This document shows, piece after piece, positions 12,651-25,043 of a DNA stretch of 64,000 nt. Location: the NCBI RefSeq assembly GCF_947623445.1, contig NC_135243.1:14386501-14450500 (forward strand), read 5' to 3'. Position 1 is the stretch's first letter. Each line of letters starts with the position of its first letter. Under the pieces are notes generated by a model, which saw nothing but the letters and a program-made list of their open reading frames with translations, had not been told where the DNA came from and did no database searches. The position numbers and the translations under genes were made by a program. Source of the stretch: Clavelina lepadiformis. Its lineage: Eukaryota; Chordata; Ascidiacea; Aplousobranchia; Clavelinidae.

Positions 12651-12761
12651 AATTCCAAAAGAAATAAAATGGCTTTTTTAATTATAATTCGATTGCATAA
12701 GAAATACAAAAACGCAAAGAGTTGCTATAAATTTAATTGAAATATACAACATGACTAAATT
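12651..12761 (-). other. Representative intergenic spacer (111 bp)
   Basis: Spacers are 109-112 bp and AT-rich. In the sense direction three parts can be seen. The 3' flank of a gene, TTTTAGTCATGCTGTATATTTCAA, is strongly kept. The middle, with A/T runs and ...TTTGAATTTCCTATGCAATC, varies in families. The 5' flank of the next gene, GCCATTTTCTTTCATTTGAAATC or a close variant, is again well kept and contains an inverted repeat TTTCA-TT-TGAAA. In this spacer the 5' flank is the TTTATTTCTTTTGGAATT type. No TATA box is clear at -25 to -30. Confidence 0.75.
12757..12759 (-). terminator. Weak Pol III T-run, TTT type
   Basis: Sense ...GTAAGCAATTTAGTC: one T is replaced by A. Other copies with this flank include 604-721, 3091-3208, 4673-4790, 7151-7268, 21776-21893, 26956-27073, 53538-53655 and 63353-63470. 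Three Ts usually stop Pol III poorly, so read-through to a later T-run in the spacer is possible. Confidence 0.6.
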
Positions 12762-12879
12762 GCTTACAACACCCGGTATTCCCAGGCGGTCACCCATCCA
12801 AGTACTAACCGGGCCCGAGGTTGCTTAACTTCCGAGATCGAACGAGATCGGGTCTACTCAACCTGGTATGGTCGTAGGC
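12762..12879 (-). rRNA. 5S rRNA, exact majority copy with weak TTT stop
   Basis: Identical over 118 bp to the reference copy beside it, but the spacer just after the 3' end reads AATTTAG instead of ATTTTAG, so the terminator has only three Ts. The pair 12533-12650 and 12762-12879 are neighbours with identical genes and unlike spacers, which separates gene conservation from spacer conservation. Confidence 0.95.
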
Positions 12880-14561
12880 AATTTCAAAAGAAAGAAAATG
12901 GATTTTTTAATTATAATTCGATTGCATAAGAAATACAAAAACGCGAAGAGTTGCTATAAAAATATATGAAATATACAGCATGACTAAAATGCTTACAACA
13001 CCCGGTATTCCCAGGCGGTCACCCATCCAAGTACTAACCGGGCCCGAGGTTGCTTAACTTCCGAGATCGAACGAGATCGGGTCTACTCAACCTGATATTG
13101 TCGTAGGCGAATTCAAATGAAAGAAAATGGCCTTTTCAATTCTGATTCGATTGCATAGGAAATTCAAAAAAGCAAATAGTTGCTATAAATTACATAGAAT
13201 TATACAGCATGACTAAAATGCTTACAACACCCGGTATTGCCAGGCGGTCACCCATCCAAGTACTAACCGGGCCCGAGGTTGCTTATTTTCTGAGATCGGG
13301 TCTACTCAACCTGGTGTGGTCGTAGGCGATTTCAAATGAAAAAAATGGCTTTTTTAATTATAATTCGTTTGCATAGGAAATTCAAAACCACAAAAAGTTG
13401 CTATATATTTAATTGAAATATACAGCATGACTAAATTGCTTACAACACCCGGTAGTCCCTGGCGGTCAACCATCCAAGTACTAACCGGGCCCGAGGTTGC
13501 TTGACTTCCGAGATCGAACGAGATCAGGTCTACTCAACCTGTTATGGTCGTAGGCAATTTCAAATGAAAGGAAATGGCTTTTTCAATTCTAAATAGATTG
13601 CATAGGACATTCAAAAAAGCAAATAGTTGCTATATATTTGATTGAAAGATACAGCATGACTAAAATGCTTACAACACCCGGTATTCCCAGGCGGTCACCC
13701 ATCCAAGTACTAACCGGGCCCGAGGTTGCTTAACTTCTGAGATCGGGTCTACTCAACCTGGTATGGTCGTAGGCAATTTCAAAAGAAAGAAAATGGCTTT
13801 TTTAATTATAATTCGATTGCATAAGAAATATAAAAACGCAAAGAGTTGCTATAAATTTAATTGAAATATACAGCATGACTAAAATGCTTACAACACCCGA
13901 TATTCCCTGGCGGTTACCCATCCAAGTACTAACCGGGCCCGAGGTTGCTTAAATTCCGAGATCGAACGAGATCGGGTCTATTCAACCTGTTATGGTCGTA
14001 GGCGATTTCAAATGAAAAAAAATGGCCTTTTCAATTCTAAATAGATTGCATAGGAAATTCAAAAACGCAAATAGTTGCTATAAATTTGATTGAAATATAC
14101 AGCATGACTAAATTGATTACAACACCCGGTATTACCATGCAATCACCCATCCAAATACTAACCGGGCCCGAGGTTGCTTAACTTCCGAGATCGGGTCTAC
14201 TCAACCTGGTATGGTCGTAGGCGTTTTCAAATGAAAGAAAATAGTTTTTTAATTATAATTCGAGTGCATAGGAAATTAAAAAACGCAAACAGTTGCTATA
14301 AATTTAATTGAAATATACAGCATGACTAAAATGCTTACAGCACTCGGTTTTCCCAGGCGGTCACCCATCCAAGTACTAACCGGGCCCGAGGTTGCTTAAC
14401 TTCCGAGATTGAACGAGATCGGGTCTACCCAACCTGGTATGGTCGTAGGTGATTTCAAATGAAAGAAAATGGCCTTTTCAATTCTAATTAGATTGCATAG
14501 AAAATTCAAAAAAGCAAATAGTTGCTATAAATTTGATAGAAAGATACAGCATGACTAAAAT

Positions 14562-17500
14562 GCTTACAACACCCGGTATTACCACGCAATCACCCATCCA
14601 ACTACTAACCGGGCCCGAGGTTGCTTAACTTCCGAGATCGGGTCTACTCAACCTGGTATGGTCATAGGCGTTTTCAAATGAAAGAAAATGGCTTTTTTAA
14701 TTCTAATTCGATTGCATAGGAAATTCAAAACCACAAACAGTTGCTATTAATTTAATGGAAATATACAGAATGACTAAATTGCTTAAAACACCCGGTATTC
14801 CCAGGCGGTCACCCATCCAAGTACTAACAGGGCCCGAGGTTGCTTAACTTCCGAGATCGAACGAGATCAGGTCTGCTCAACCTGGTATGGTCGTAGGCAT
14901 ATTCAAAAGAAAGAAAATGGCAATTTCAATTCTAATTGGATTGCATAGGAAATTCAAAAAAGCTATTAGTTGCTATAAATTTAATTGAAAAATACAGCAT
15001 GACTAAAATGCTAACAGCACACGGTTTTCCCAGGCGGTCACCCATCCAAGTACTAACCGGGCCTGAGGTTGCTTAAATTCCGAGATCGTATCTACTCAAC
15101 CTGGTGTGGTCGTAGGTGATTTCAAATGAAAGAAAATGGCATTTTAAATTCTAATTCGATTGCATAGGAAATTCAAAAATCCAAACAGTTGCTAGACATT
15201 TAATTGAAATATACAGCATGACTAAAATACTTACAACACCCGGTATTCCCAGGCGGTCACCCATCCAAGTACTAACCGGGCCCGAGGTTGCTTAACTTCC
15301 GAGATCGAACGAGATCGGGTCTACTCAACCTGGTATGGTCGTAGGCAATTTCAAAACAAAGAAAATGGCTTTTTTAATTATAATTCGATTGCATAAGAAA
15401 TACACAAACGCAAACAGTTGCTATAAAAATAATTGAAATATACAGCATGACTAAAATGCTTACAACACCCGGTATTCCCAGGCGGTCACCCATCCAAGTA
15501 CTAACCGGGCCCGAGGTTGCTTAACTTCCGAGATCGAACGAGATCGGGTCTACTCAACCTGGTATTGTCGTAGGCGATTTCAAATGAAAGAAAATGGCTT
15601 TTTCAATTCTAATTAGATTGCATAGGACATTCAAAAAAGCAAATAATTGTTATAAATTTGATTGAAAGATACAGCATGACTAAAATGCTTACAACACCCG
15701 GTATTAACAGGCAATCACCCATCCAAGTACTAACCGGGCCCGAGGTTGCTTAACTTCCGAGATCGGGTCTACTCAACCTGGTATGGTCGTAGGCGTTTTC
15801 AAATGAAAGAAAATGGCTTTTTTAATTATAATTCGATTGCATAGGAACTTAACAAAAAGCAAACATTTGCTATAAATTTAATTGAAATATACAGCATGAC
15901 TAAAATGCCTACAGCACCCGGTTTTCCCAGGCGGTCACCCATCCAAGTACTAACCGGGCCCGAGGTTGCTTGACTTCCGAGATCGAACGAGATCAGGTCT
16001 GCTCAACCTGGTATGATCGTAGGCGATTTCAAAAGAAAGAAAGAGGCAATTTCAATTCTAATTTGATTGCCTAGGAAATTCAAAAAAGCAAATAGTTGAT
16101 AAAAATTTAATTGAAATATACAGCATGACTAAAATGCTTATAGCACCCGGTATTCCCAGGCGGTCACCCATCCAAGTACTAACCGGGCCCGAGGTTGCTT
16201 AACTTCCGAGATCGAACGAGATCGGGTCTACTCAACCTGGTATGGTCGTAGGTGATTTCAAAAGAAAGAAAATGGCCTTTTCAATTCTAATTCGATTGCA
16301 TAGGAAATTCAAAAAGGCAAACAGATGTTATAAATTTAATTGAAGTATACAGCATGACTAAAATGCTTACAACACCCGGTTTTCCCTGGCGGTCACCCAT
16401 CCAAGTACTAACCGGGCCCGAGGTTGCTTAACTTCCGAGATGGAAAGAGATTGGGTCTACTCAACCTGGTATGGTCGTAGGCAATTTCAAATGACAGAAA
16501 ATGGCAATTTCAATTCTAGTTCGATTGCATAGGAAATTCAAAAACGCAAATAGTTGCTAAAAATTTAATTGAAGTATACAGCATGACTAAAATGCTTACA
16601 ACACCTGGTATTACCAGGCGGTCACCCATCCAAGTACTAACCGGGCACGAGGTTGCTTAACTTCCGAGATCGAACGAGATCGGTTCTACTCAAACTGGTA
16701 TGGTCGTGGCAATTTCAAAAGAAAGAAAATGGCTTTTTTAATTATAATTCGATTGCATAAGAAATACAAAAACGCAAAGAGTTCCTATAAAAAGAATTGA
16801 AATATACAGCATGACTAAAATGCTTACAACACCCGATATTCCCAGGCTGTCACCCATCCAAATACTAACAGGGCCCGAGTTTGCTTAACTTCCGAGATCG
16901 AACGAGATCGGGTCTACTCAACCTGGTATGGTCGTAGGCGATATCAAATGGAAGAAAATGGTCTTTCCAATTCTAATTCGTTTGCATAGGAAATTCAAAA
17001 AAGCAAATAGTTGCTTTATATTTGATTGAAAGATACAACATGACTAAAATGCTTACAACAACCGGTATTACCAGGCAATCACCCATCCAAGTACTAACCG
17101 GGCACGAGGTTGCTTAGATTCCGAGATCGGGTCTACTCAACCTGGTATGGTCGTAGGCGTTTTCAAATGAAAGAAAATGGCTTGTTTAATTATAATTCGA
17201 TTGCATAGGAAATTCAAAATCACAAACAGTTGCTATTAATTTAATTGAAATATACAGCATGACTAAATTGCTTACAGCACCCTGTATTCCCAGGCGGTCA
17301 ACCATCCAAGTACTAACCGGGCCCGAGGTTGCTTAACTTCCGAGATCGGGTCTACTCAACCTGGTATGGTCGTAGGCGATTTCAAAAAAAAGAAAATTTT
17401 ATTTTCAATTAGAATTCGATTGCATAGGAAATTAAAAAACGCAAACAGTTGCTAGACATTTGATCGAAATATAAAGCATGACTAAAATGCTTACAACACC

Positions 17501-19407
17501 CGGTATTCCCAGGCGGTCACCCATCCAAGTACTAACCGGGCCCGAGGTTGCTTGACTTCCGAGATCGAACGAGATCAGGTCTGCTCAACCTGGTATGGTC
17601 GTAGGCGATTTCAAAAGAAAGAAAATGGCTTTTTCAATTCTAATTCGATTGCATAGGAAATTCAAAAAAGCAAATAGTTGATAAAAAATTAATTGAAATA
17701 TACAGCATGACTAAAATGCTTATAACACCCAGTATTCCCAGGCGGTCACCAATCCAAGTACTAACCGGGCCCGAGGTTGCTTAACTTCCGAGATCGAACG
17801 AGATCGGGTCTACTCAACCTGGTATGGTCGTAGGTGATTTCAAATGAAAGAAAATGGCCTTTTCAATTCTAATTAGATTGCATAGAAAATTCAAAAAGGC
17901 AAATAGTTGCTATAAATTTAATTGAAAGATACAGCATCACTAAAATGCTTACAACACCCGGTATTACCAGGCAATCACCCATCCATCTACTAATTGGGCC
18001 CGAGGTTGCTTAACCTCCGAGAACGGGTCTACTCAACCTGGTATGGTCGTAAGCGTTTTCAAATGAAAGAAAATGGCTTTTTTAATTCTAATTCGATTGC
18101 ATAGGAAATTCAAAACCACAAACAGTTGCTATTAATTTAATTGAAATATACAACATGACTAAATTGCTTATAACACCCGATATTTCCAGACGGTCACCCA
18201 TCCAAGTATTAACAGGGCCCGAGGTTGCGTAACTTCCGAGATCGAACGAGATCTGGTTTGCTCAACCTGGTATGGTCATAGGCGATTTCAAAAGAAAGAA
18301 AATGGCAATTTCAATTCTTATTGGATTGCATAGGAAATTCAAAAACGCAAATAGTTGCTATAAATTTAATTGAAGTCTACAACATGACTAAAATGCTTAC
18401 AACACCCGGTATTCCCAAGCGGTCATCCATCCAAATACTAACCAGGCCCAAGGTTGCTTAACTTCCGAGATCGAACGAGATCGGGTCTACTCAACCTGGT
18501 ATGGTCGTAGGCAATTTCAAAAGAAAGAAAATGGCAATTTCAATTATAATTCGATTGCATAGGAAATTCAAAAATACAAATAATTGCTAAAAATTTAATT
18601 GAAATATACAGCATGACTAAAATGCTTACAGCACCCTGTATTCCCAGGCGGTCAACCATCCAAGTACCAACCGGGCCCGAAGTTGCTTAACTTCCGAGAT
18701 CGGGTCTACTCAACCTGGTATGGTCGTAGGCGATTTCAAAAAACGAAAATGGCATTTTCAATTAGAATTCGATTGCATAGGAAATTAAAAAACGCAAACA
18801 GTTGCTAGACATTTGATCGAAATATACAGCATGACTAAAATGCTTACAACACCCGGTATTCCCAGGCGGTCAACCATCCAAGTACTAACCGGGCCCGAGG
18901 TTGTTTGACTTCCGAGATCGAACGAGATCAGGTCTGCTCAACCTGGTATGGTCGTAGGCGATTTCAAAAGAAAGAAAATGGCTTTTTCAATTCTAATTGG
19001 ATTGCATAGGAAATTCAAAAACGCAAACAGTTGATAAAAAAGTAATTGAAATATACAGCATGACTAAAATGCTTATAACACCCGGTATTCCCAGGCGGTC
19101 ACCAATCCAAGTACTAACAGGGCCCGAGGTTGCTTAACTTCCGAGATCGAACGAGATCGGGTCTACTCAACCTGGTATGGTCGTAGGTGATTTCAAATGA
19201 AAGAAAATGGCCTTTTCAATTCTAATTAGATTGCATAGAAAATTCAAAAACGCAAATAGTTGCTATAAATTTGATTGAAAGATACAGCATGACTAAAATG
19301 CTTACAACACCCGGTATTACCAGGCTATCACCCATCCAACTACTAACCGGGCCCGAGGTTGCTTAACCTCCGAGATCGGGTCTACTCAACCTGGTATGGT
19401 CGTAGGT
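14562..19407 (-). rRNA. 5S rRNA copies 65-86
   Basis: Copies: 14562-14669d; 14781-14898; 15010-15117d; 15229-15346; 15458-15575; 15687-15794d; 15907-16024; 16136-16253; 16365-16482; 16594-16710; 16822-16939; 17051-17158d; 17270-17377d; 17489-17606; 17718-17835; 17947-18054d; 18166-18283; 18395-18512; 18624-18731d; 18842-18959; 19071-19188; 19300-19407d. Eight of 22 are short. This stretch is the least repetitive at the multi-unit scale; only copies 77-80 and 83-86 resemble each other as a group (offset 1353-1354) and they have diverged. Copy 74 (16594-16710) is 117 bp because one base near the 5' end is missing. Confidence 0.94.
15907..16024 (-). rRNA. 5S rRNA with repaired third pair of helix I (3' GTAGGC)
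   Basis: Unlike most copies, the 3' end reads CTGTAGGC, which pairs fully with the 5' GCCTAC. The array majority has GTAAGC and a C-A mismatch. The other copies with GTAGGC are 57201-57318, 62447-62564 and 63811-63928. This end resembles the usual animal 5S, so it may be the ancestral state or a back-change. Confidence 0.9.
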
Positions 19408-20029
19408 GATTTCAAATGAAAGAAAATGGCTTTTTTAATTCTAATTCGATTGCATAGGAAATTCAAAACCACAAACAGTTGCTATTAATTTAATTGAAAT
19501 ATACAGCATGACTAAAATGCTTACAACACCCGGTATTCCCAGGCGGTCACCCATCCAAGTACTAACCGGGCACAAGTTTGCTTAATTTCCGAGATCGAAC
19601 GAGATCGGGTCTACTCAACCTGGTATGGTCGTAGGCGATTTCAAATGACAGAAAATGGCAATTTCAATTCTAATTCGATTGCATAGGAAATTCAAAAACG
19701 CAAATAGTTGCTATAAATTTAATTGAAGTATACAGCATGACTAAAATGCTTACAACACCCGGTATTCACAGGCGGTCACCCATCCAAGTACTAACCGGGC
19801 CCGAGGTTGCTTAACTTCCGAGATCGAACGACATCGGGTCTACTCAACCTGGTATGGTCGTAGGCAATTTCAAAAGAAAGAAAATGGCTTTTTTAATTAT
19901 AATTCGATTGCATAAGAAATACAAAAAAGCAAAGAGTTGCTATAAATTTAATTGAAATATACAGCATGACTAAAATGCTTACAACACCCGGTATTCCCAT
20001 GCGGTCACCCATCCAAGTACTAACCGGGC

Positions 20030-22735
20030 CCGAGGTTGTTTAACTTCCAAGATCGAACGAGATCAGGTCTGCTCAACCTGGTATGGTCGTAGGCAATTTC
20101 AAAAGTAAGAAAATGGCAATTTTAATTCTAATTGGATTGCATAGGAAATTCAAAAAAGCAAATAGTTGATATAATTTTGATAGAAATATACAGCATGACT
20201 AAAATGCTTACAACACCCGGTATTGCCAGGCGGTCACCCATCCAAGTACTAACCGGGCCCGAGGTTGCTTAATTTCTGAGATCGGGTCTACTCATTCTGG
20301 TATGGTCGTAGGCGATTTCAAATGAAAAAAATGGCTTTTTTAATTATAATTCGTTTGCATAGGAAATTCAAAATCACAAAAAGTTGCTATAAATTTAATT
20401 GAAATATACAGCATGACTAAATTGCTTACAACACTTGGTATTCCCTGGCGGTCACCCATCCAAGTACTAACCGGGCCCGAGGTTGCTTAACTTCCGAGAT
20501 CGAACGAGATCGGGTCTACTCAACCTGGTATGGTCGTAGGCGTTTTCAAATGAAAGAAAATGGCTTTTTTACTTCTAATTCGATTGCATAGGAAATTCAA
20601 AACCACAAACAGTTGCTATTAATTAATTGAAATATACAGCATGACTAAATTGCTTATAACACCCGGTATTCCCAGGCGGTCACCCATCCAAGTACTAACC
20701 GGGCCCAAGGTTGCTTAACTTCCGAGATCGAACGAGATCAGGTCTGCTCATTTTGTTATGGTCGTAGGCGTTTTCAAATGAAAGAAAATGGCTTTTTTAA
20801 TTCTAATTGGATTGCATAGGAAATTCAAAAAAGCAAATAGTTGCTAAAAATTTAATTGAAAAATACAGCATGACTAAAATGCTTACAGCACCCGGTATTC
20901 TCAGGCGGTCACCCATCCAAGTACTAACCGGTACCGAGGTTGCTTAACTTCCGAGATCGTATCTACTCAACCTGGTGTGGTCGTAGGTGATTTCAAATGA
21001 AAAAAAATGGCTTTTTCAATTCTAATTCGATTGCATAGGAAATTCTAAAACCCAAACAGTTGCTATAAATTTAATTGAAATATACAGCATGACTAAAAGG
21101 CTTACAACAACCGGTATTCCCAGGCGGTCACCCATCCAAGTACTAACCGGGCCCAAGGTTGCTTAATTTCCGAGATCGAACGAGATGGGGTCTACTCAAC
21201 CTGGTATGGTCGTAGGCAATTTCAAATGACAGAAAATGGCAATTTCAATTCTAATTCGATTGCATAGGAAATTCAAAAACGCAAATAGTTGCTATAAATT
21301 TAATTGAAGTATACAGCATGACTAAAATGCTTACAATACCCGGTATTCACAGGCGGTCACCCATCCAAGTACTAACCGGGCCCGAGGTTGTTTAACTTCC
21401 AAGATCGAACGAGATCAGGTCTGCTCAACCTGGTATGGTCGTAGGCAATTTCAAAAATAAGAAAATGGCAATTTCAATTCTAATTGGATTGCATAGGAAA
21501 TTCAAAAAAGCAAATAGTTGATATAATTTTGATAGAAATATACAGCATGACTAAAATGCTTACAACACCCGGTATTGCCAGGCGGTCACCCATCCAAGTA
21601 CTAACCGGGCCCGAGGTTGCTTAATTTCTGAGATCGGGTCTACTCATTCTGGTATGGTCGTAGGCGATTTCAAATGAAAAAAATGGCTTTTTTAATTATA
21701 ATTCGTTTGCATAGGAAATTCAAAATCACAAAAAGTTGCTATAAATTTAATTGAAATATACAGCATGACTAAATTGCTTACAACACTTGGTATTCTCTGG
21801 CGGTCACCCATCCAAGTACTAACCGGGCCCGAGGTTGCTTAACTTCCGAGATCGAACGAGATCGGGTCTACTCAACCTGGTATGGTCGTAGGCGTTTTCA
21901 AATGAAAGAAAATGGCTTTTTTACTTCTAATTCGATTGCATAGGAAATTCAAAACCACAAACAGTTGCTATTAATTAATTGAAATATACAGCATGACTAA
22001 ATTGCTTATAACACCCGGTATTCCCAGGCGGTCACCCATCCAAGTACTAACCGGGCCCAAGGTTGCTTAACTTCCGAGATCGAACGAGATCAGGTCTGCT
22101 CAACCTGTTATGGTCGTAGGCGTTTTCAAATGAAAGAAAATGGCTTTTTTAATTCTAATTGGATTGCATAGGAAATTCAAAAAAGCAAATAGTTGCTAAA
22201 AATTTAATTGAAAAATACAGCATGACTAAAATGCTTACAGCACCCGGTATTCTCAGGCGGTCACCCATCCAAGTACTAACCGGTACCGAGGTTGCTTAAC
22301 TTCCGAGATCGTATCTACTCAACCTGGTGTGGTCGTAGGTGATTTCAAATGAAAAAAAATGGCTTTTTCAATTCTAATTCGATTGCATAGGAAATTCTAA
22401 AACCCAAACAGTTGCTATAAATTTAATTGAAATATACAGCATGACTAAAAGGCTTACAACAACCGGTATTCCCAGGCGGTCACCCATCCAAGTACTAACC
22501 GGGCCCAAGGTTGCTTAATTTCCGAGATCGAACGAGATGGGGTCTACTCAACCTGGTATGGTCGTAGGCAATTTCAAATGACAGAAAATGGCAATTTCAA
22601 TTCTAATTCGATTGCATAGGAAATTCAAAAACGCAAATAGTTGCTATAAATTTAATTGAAGTATACAGCATGACTAAAATGCTTACAATACCCGGTATTC
22701 ACAGGCGGTCACCCATCCAAGTACTAACCGGGCCC
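20030..22735. repeat. Recent 6-unit tandem duplication (offset 1352 bp)
   Basis: Copies 90-95 and 96-101 correspond at offset 1352, sharing private marks such as ACACTTGG (20435 and 21787) and GATATAATTTTGATAG in the spacer. The joint near 21.38 kb lies inside copy 95, which starts like copy 101 and ends like copy 89. This places the exchange within a 5S gene. Confidence 0.88.
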
Positions 22736-22909
22736 GAGGTTGCTTAACTTCCGAGATCGAACGAGATCGGGTCTACTCAACCTGGTATGGTCGTAGGCAA
22801 TTTCAAATGACAGAAAATGGCAAGTTCAATTCTAATTCGATTGCATAGGAAATTGAAAAACGCAAAAAGTTGCTATAATTTTAATTGACATATACAGCAT
22901 GACTAAAAT

Positions 22910-23027
22910 GCTTACAACACCCGGTATTCCCAGGCGGTCACCCATCCAAGTACTAACCGGGCCCGAGGTTGCTTAACTTCCGAGATCGAACGAGATCGGG
23001 TCTACTCAACCTGGTATGGTCGTAGGC
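22910..23027 (-). rRNA. 5S rRNA, exact majority copy with TTTT stop
   Basis: All 118 bases equal the array majority and the 3' flank carries TTTT. It sits just left of the 15-unit block that recurs at offset 6763. The gene in the matching place in the other block (29673-29790) is not identical, so the block boundary lies just after this gene. Confidence 0.95.
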
Positions 23028-23814
23028 AATTTCAAATGACAGAAAATGGCAATTTCAATTCTAATTCGATTGCATAGGAAATTCAAAAACGCAAATAGTT
23101 GCTATAAATTTAATTGAAGTATACAGCATGACTAAAATGCTTACAACACCCGGTATTCCCAGGCGGTCACCCATCCAAGTACTAACCGGGCCCAAGGTTG
23201 CTTAACTTGCGAGATCGAACGAGATCGGGGCTACTCAACCTGGTATGGTCGTAGGCGATTTCAAATGAAAGAAAAGGGCCTTTTCAATTCTGATTCGATT
23301 GCATAGGAAATTCAAAAAAGCAAATAATTGTTATAAATTTTATAGAAATATACAGCATGACTAAAATGCTTACAACACCCGGTATTGCCAGGCGGTCACC
23401 CATCCAAGTACTAACCGGGCCCGAGGTTGCTTAATTTCTGAGATCGGGTCTACTCAACCTGGTATGGTCGTAGGCGATTTCAAATGAAAAAAATGGCTTT
23501 TTTAATTATAATTCGATTGCATAGGAAATTCAAAATCACAAAAAGTTGCTATATATTTAATTAAAATATACAGCATGACTAAATTGCTTACAACACCCGG
23601 TATTCCCTGGCGGTCACCCATCCAAGTACTAACCGGGCCCGAGGTTGCTTAAATTCCGTGATCGAACGAGATCGGGTCTACTCAACTTGTTATGGTCGTA
23701 GGCGATTTCAAATGAAAGAAAATGGCCTTTTCAATTCTAATTAGATTGCATAAGACATTCAAAAAAGCAAATAGTTGCTATAATTTTGATTGAAAAAAAC
23801 AGCATGACTAAAAT

Positions 23815-23922
23815 GCTTACAACACCCGGTATTACCAGGCAATCACCCATCCAAGTACTAACCGGGCCCGAGGTTGCTTAACTTCCGAGATCGGGTCTAC
23901 TCAACCTGGTATGGTCGTAGGC
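23815..23922 (-). pseudogene. 5S short form with altered C box (TGATTGCCTGGTAATACC)
   Basis: Short form in which sense GTGACCGCCTGGGAATACC reads GTGATTGCCTGGTAATACC. The change hits the C box, the strongest TFIIIA contact in known 5S genes. The same haplotype, deletion plus ATTG, recurs at 10532-10639, 24489-24596, 25613-25720, 30578-30685, 33053-33160, 36427-36534, 48810-48917 and many more sites. Deletion and box change together suggest a non-functional lineage that keeps being copied. Confidence 0.78.
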
Positions 23923-24936
23923 GTTTTCAAATGAAAGAAAATGGCTTTTTTAATTATAATTCGATTGCATAGGAAATTCAAAAACGCAAACAGTTGCTAT
24001 AAAAATAATTGAAATATACAGCATGACTAAAATGCTTACAGCACTCGGTTTTCCCAGGCGGTCACCCATCCAAGTACTAACCGGGCCCGAGGTTGCTTGA
24101 CTTCCGAGATCGAACGAGATCAGGTCTGCTCAACCTGGTATGGTCGTAGGCGATTTCAAAAGAAAGAAACTGGCTTTTTCAATTCTAATTCGATTGTATA
24201 GGAAATTCAAAACGTAAATAGTTGATAAAAATAATTGAAATATACAGCATGACTAAAAAGCTTATAACACCCGGTATTCCCAGGCGGTCACCAATCCAAG
24301 TACTAACAGGGTCCGAGGTTGCTTAACTTCTGAGATCGAACGAGATCGGGTTTACTCAACCTGGTATGGTCGTAGGTGATTTCAAATGAAAGAAAATGGC
24401 CTTTTCAATTCTAATTAGATTGCATAGAAAATTCAAAAACGCAAATAGTTGCTATAAATTTGATTGAAAGATACAGCATGACTAAAATGCTTACAACACC
24501 CGGTATTACTAGGCAATCACCCATCCAACTACTAACCGGGCCCGAGGTTGCTTAACTTCCGAGATCGGGTCTACTCAACCTGGTATGGTCGTAGGCGTTT
24601 TTAAATGAAAGAAAATGGCTTTTTTAATTCTAATTCGATTGCATAGGAAATTCAAAACCACAAACAGTTGCTAATAATTTAATTGAAATATAAAGCATGA
24701 CTAAATTGCTTATAACACCCGGTATTCCCAGGCGGTCACCCATCCAAGTACTAACAGGCCCCAAGGTTGCTTAACTTCCGAGATCGAACGAGATCAGGTC
24801 TGCTCAACCTGGTATGGTCGTAGGCAATTTCAAAAGAAAGAAAATGGCAATTTCAATTCTAATTGGATTGCATAGGAAATTCAAAAAAGCAAATAGTTGC
24901 TAAAAATTTAATTGAAATATACAGCATGATTAAAAT

Positions 24937-25043
24937 GCTTACAGCACCCGGTATTCCCAGGCAGTCAACCATCCAAGTACTAAAGGGCCCGAGGTTGCTT
25001 AACTTCCGAGATCTTATCTACTCAACCTGGTGTGGTCGTAGGT
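24937..25043 (-). pseudogene. 5S short form, 107 bp
   Basis: Has the 10-bp loss, the AGATAAG stump and one further missing base in helix IV region (sense GGGCCCTTTAG for GGGCCCGGTTAG). Its block copy at 31700-31806 is the same. It reads as two successive losses in one lineage, clearly beyond a usable 5S RNA. Confidence 0.82.

Larger units (their letters stand above)
9857..14450 (-). rRNA. 5S rRNA copies 44-64
   Basis: Copies: 9857-9964d; 10075-10192; 10303-10420; 10532-10639d; 10751-10868; 10980-11087d; 11199-11316; 11428-11535d; 11647-11764; 11876-11983d; 12095-12202d; 12314-12421d; 12533-12650; 12762-12879; 12991-13108; 13220-13327d; 13438-13555; 13667-13774d; 13886-14003; 14115-14222d; 14333-14450. 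Ten of 21 are short, including three in a row (53-55). Two exact majority copies sit side by side at 12533-12650 and 12762-12879. Copies 44-49 are the end of the block shared with 13-18. Confidence 0.95.
19519..24377 (-). rRNA. 5S rRNA copies 87-108
   Basis: Copies: 19519-19636; 19748-19865; 19977-20094; 20206-20313d; 20424-20541; 20652-20769; 20881-20988d; 21100-21217; 21329-21446; 21558-21665d; 21776-21893; 22004-22121; 22233-22340d; 22452-22569; 22681-22798; 22910-23027; 23139-23256; 23368-23475d; 23586-23703; 23815-23922d; 24034-24151; 24260-24377. Six of 22 are short. Copies 90-95 and 96-101 are a recent 6-unit tandem duplication (offset 1352). Copy 22910-23027 is an exact majority sequence. 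Confidence 0.95.

Noticed and set aside
20652-20769. Assembly or polishing artefact as the sole cause of unit variation
   Set aside because: Private changes are inherited by whole ordered blocks and follow duplication boundaries, which random error would not produce. Some isolated block changes may still be errors and are flagged as such.
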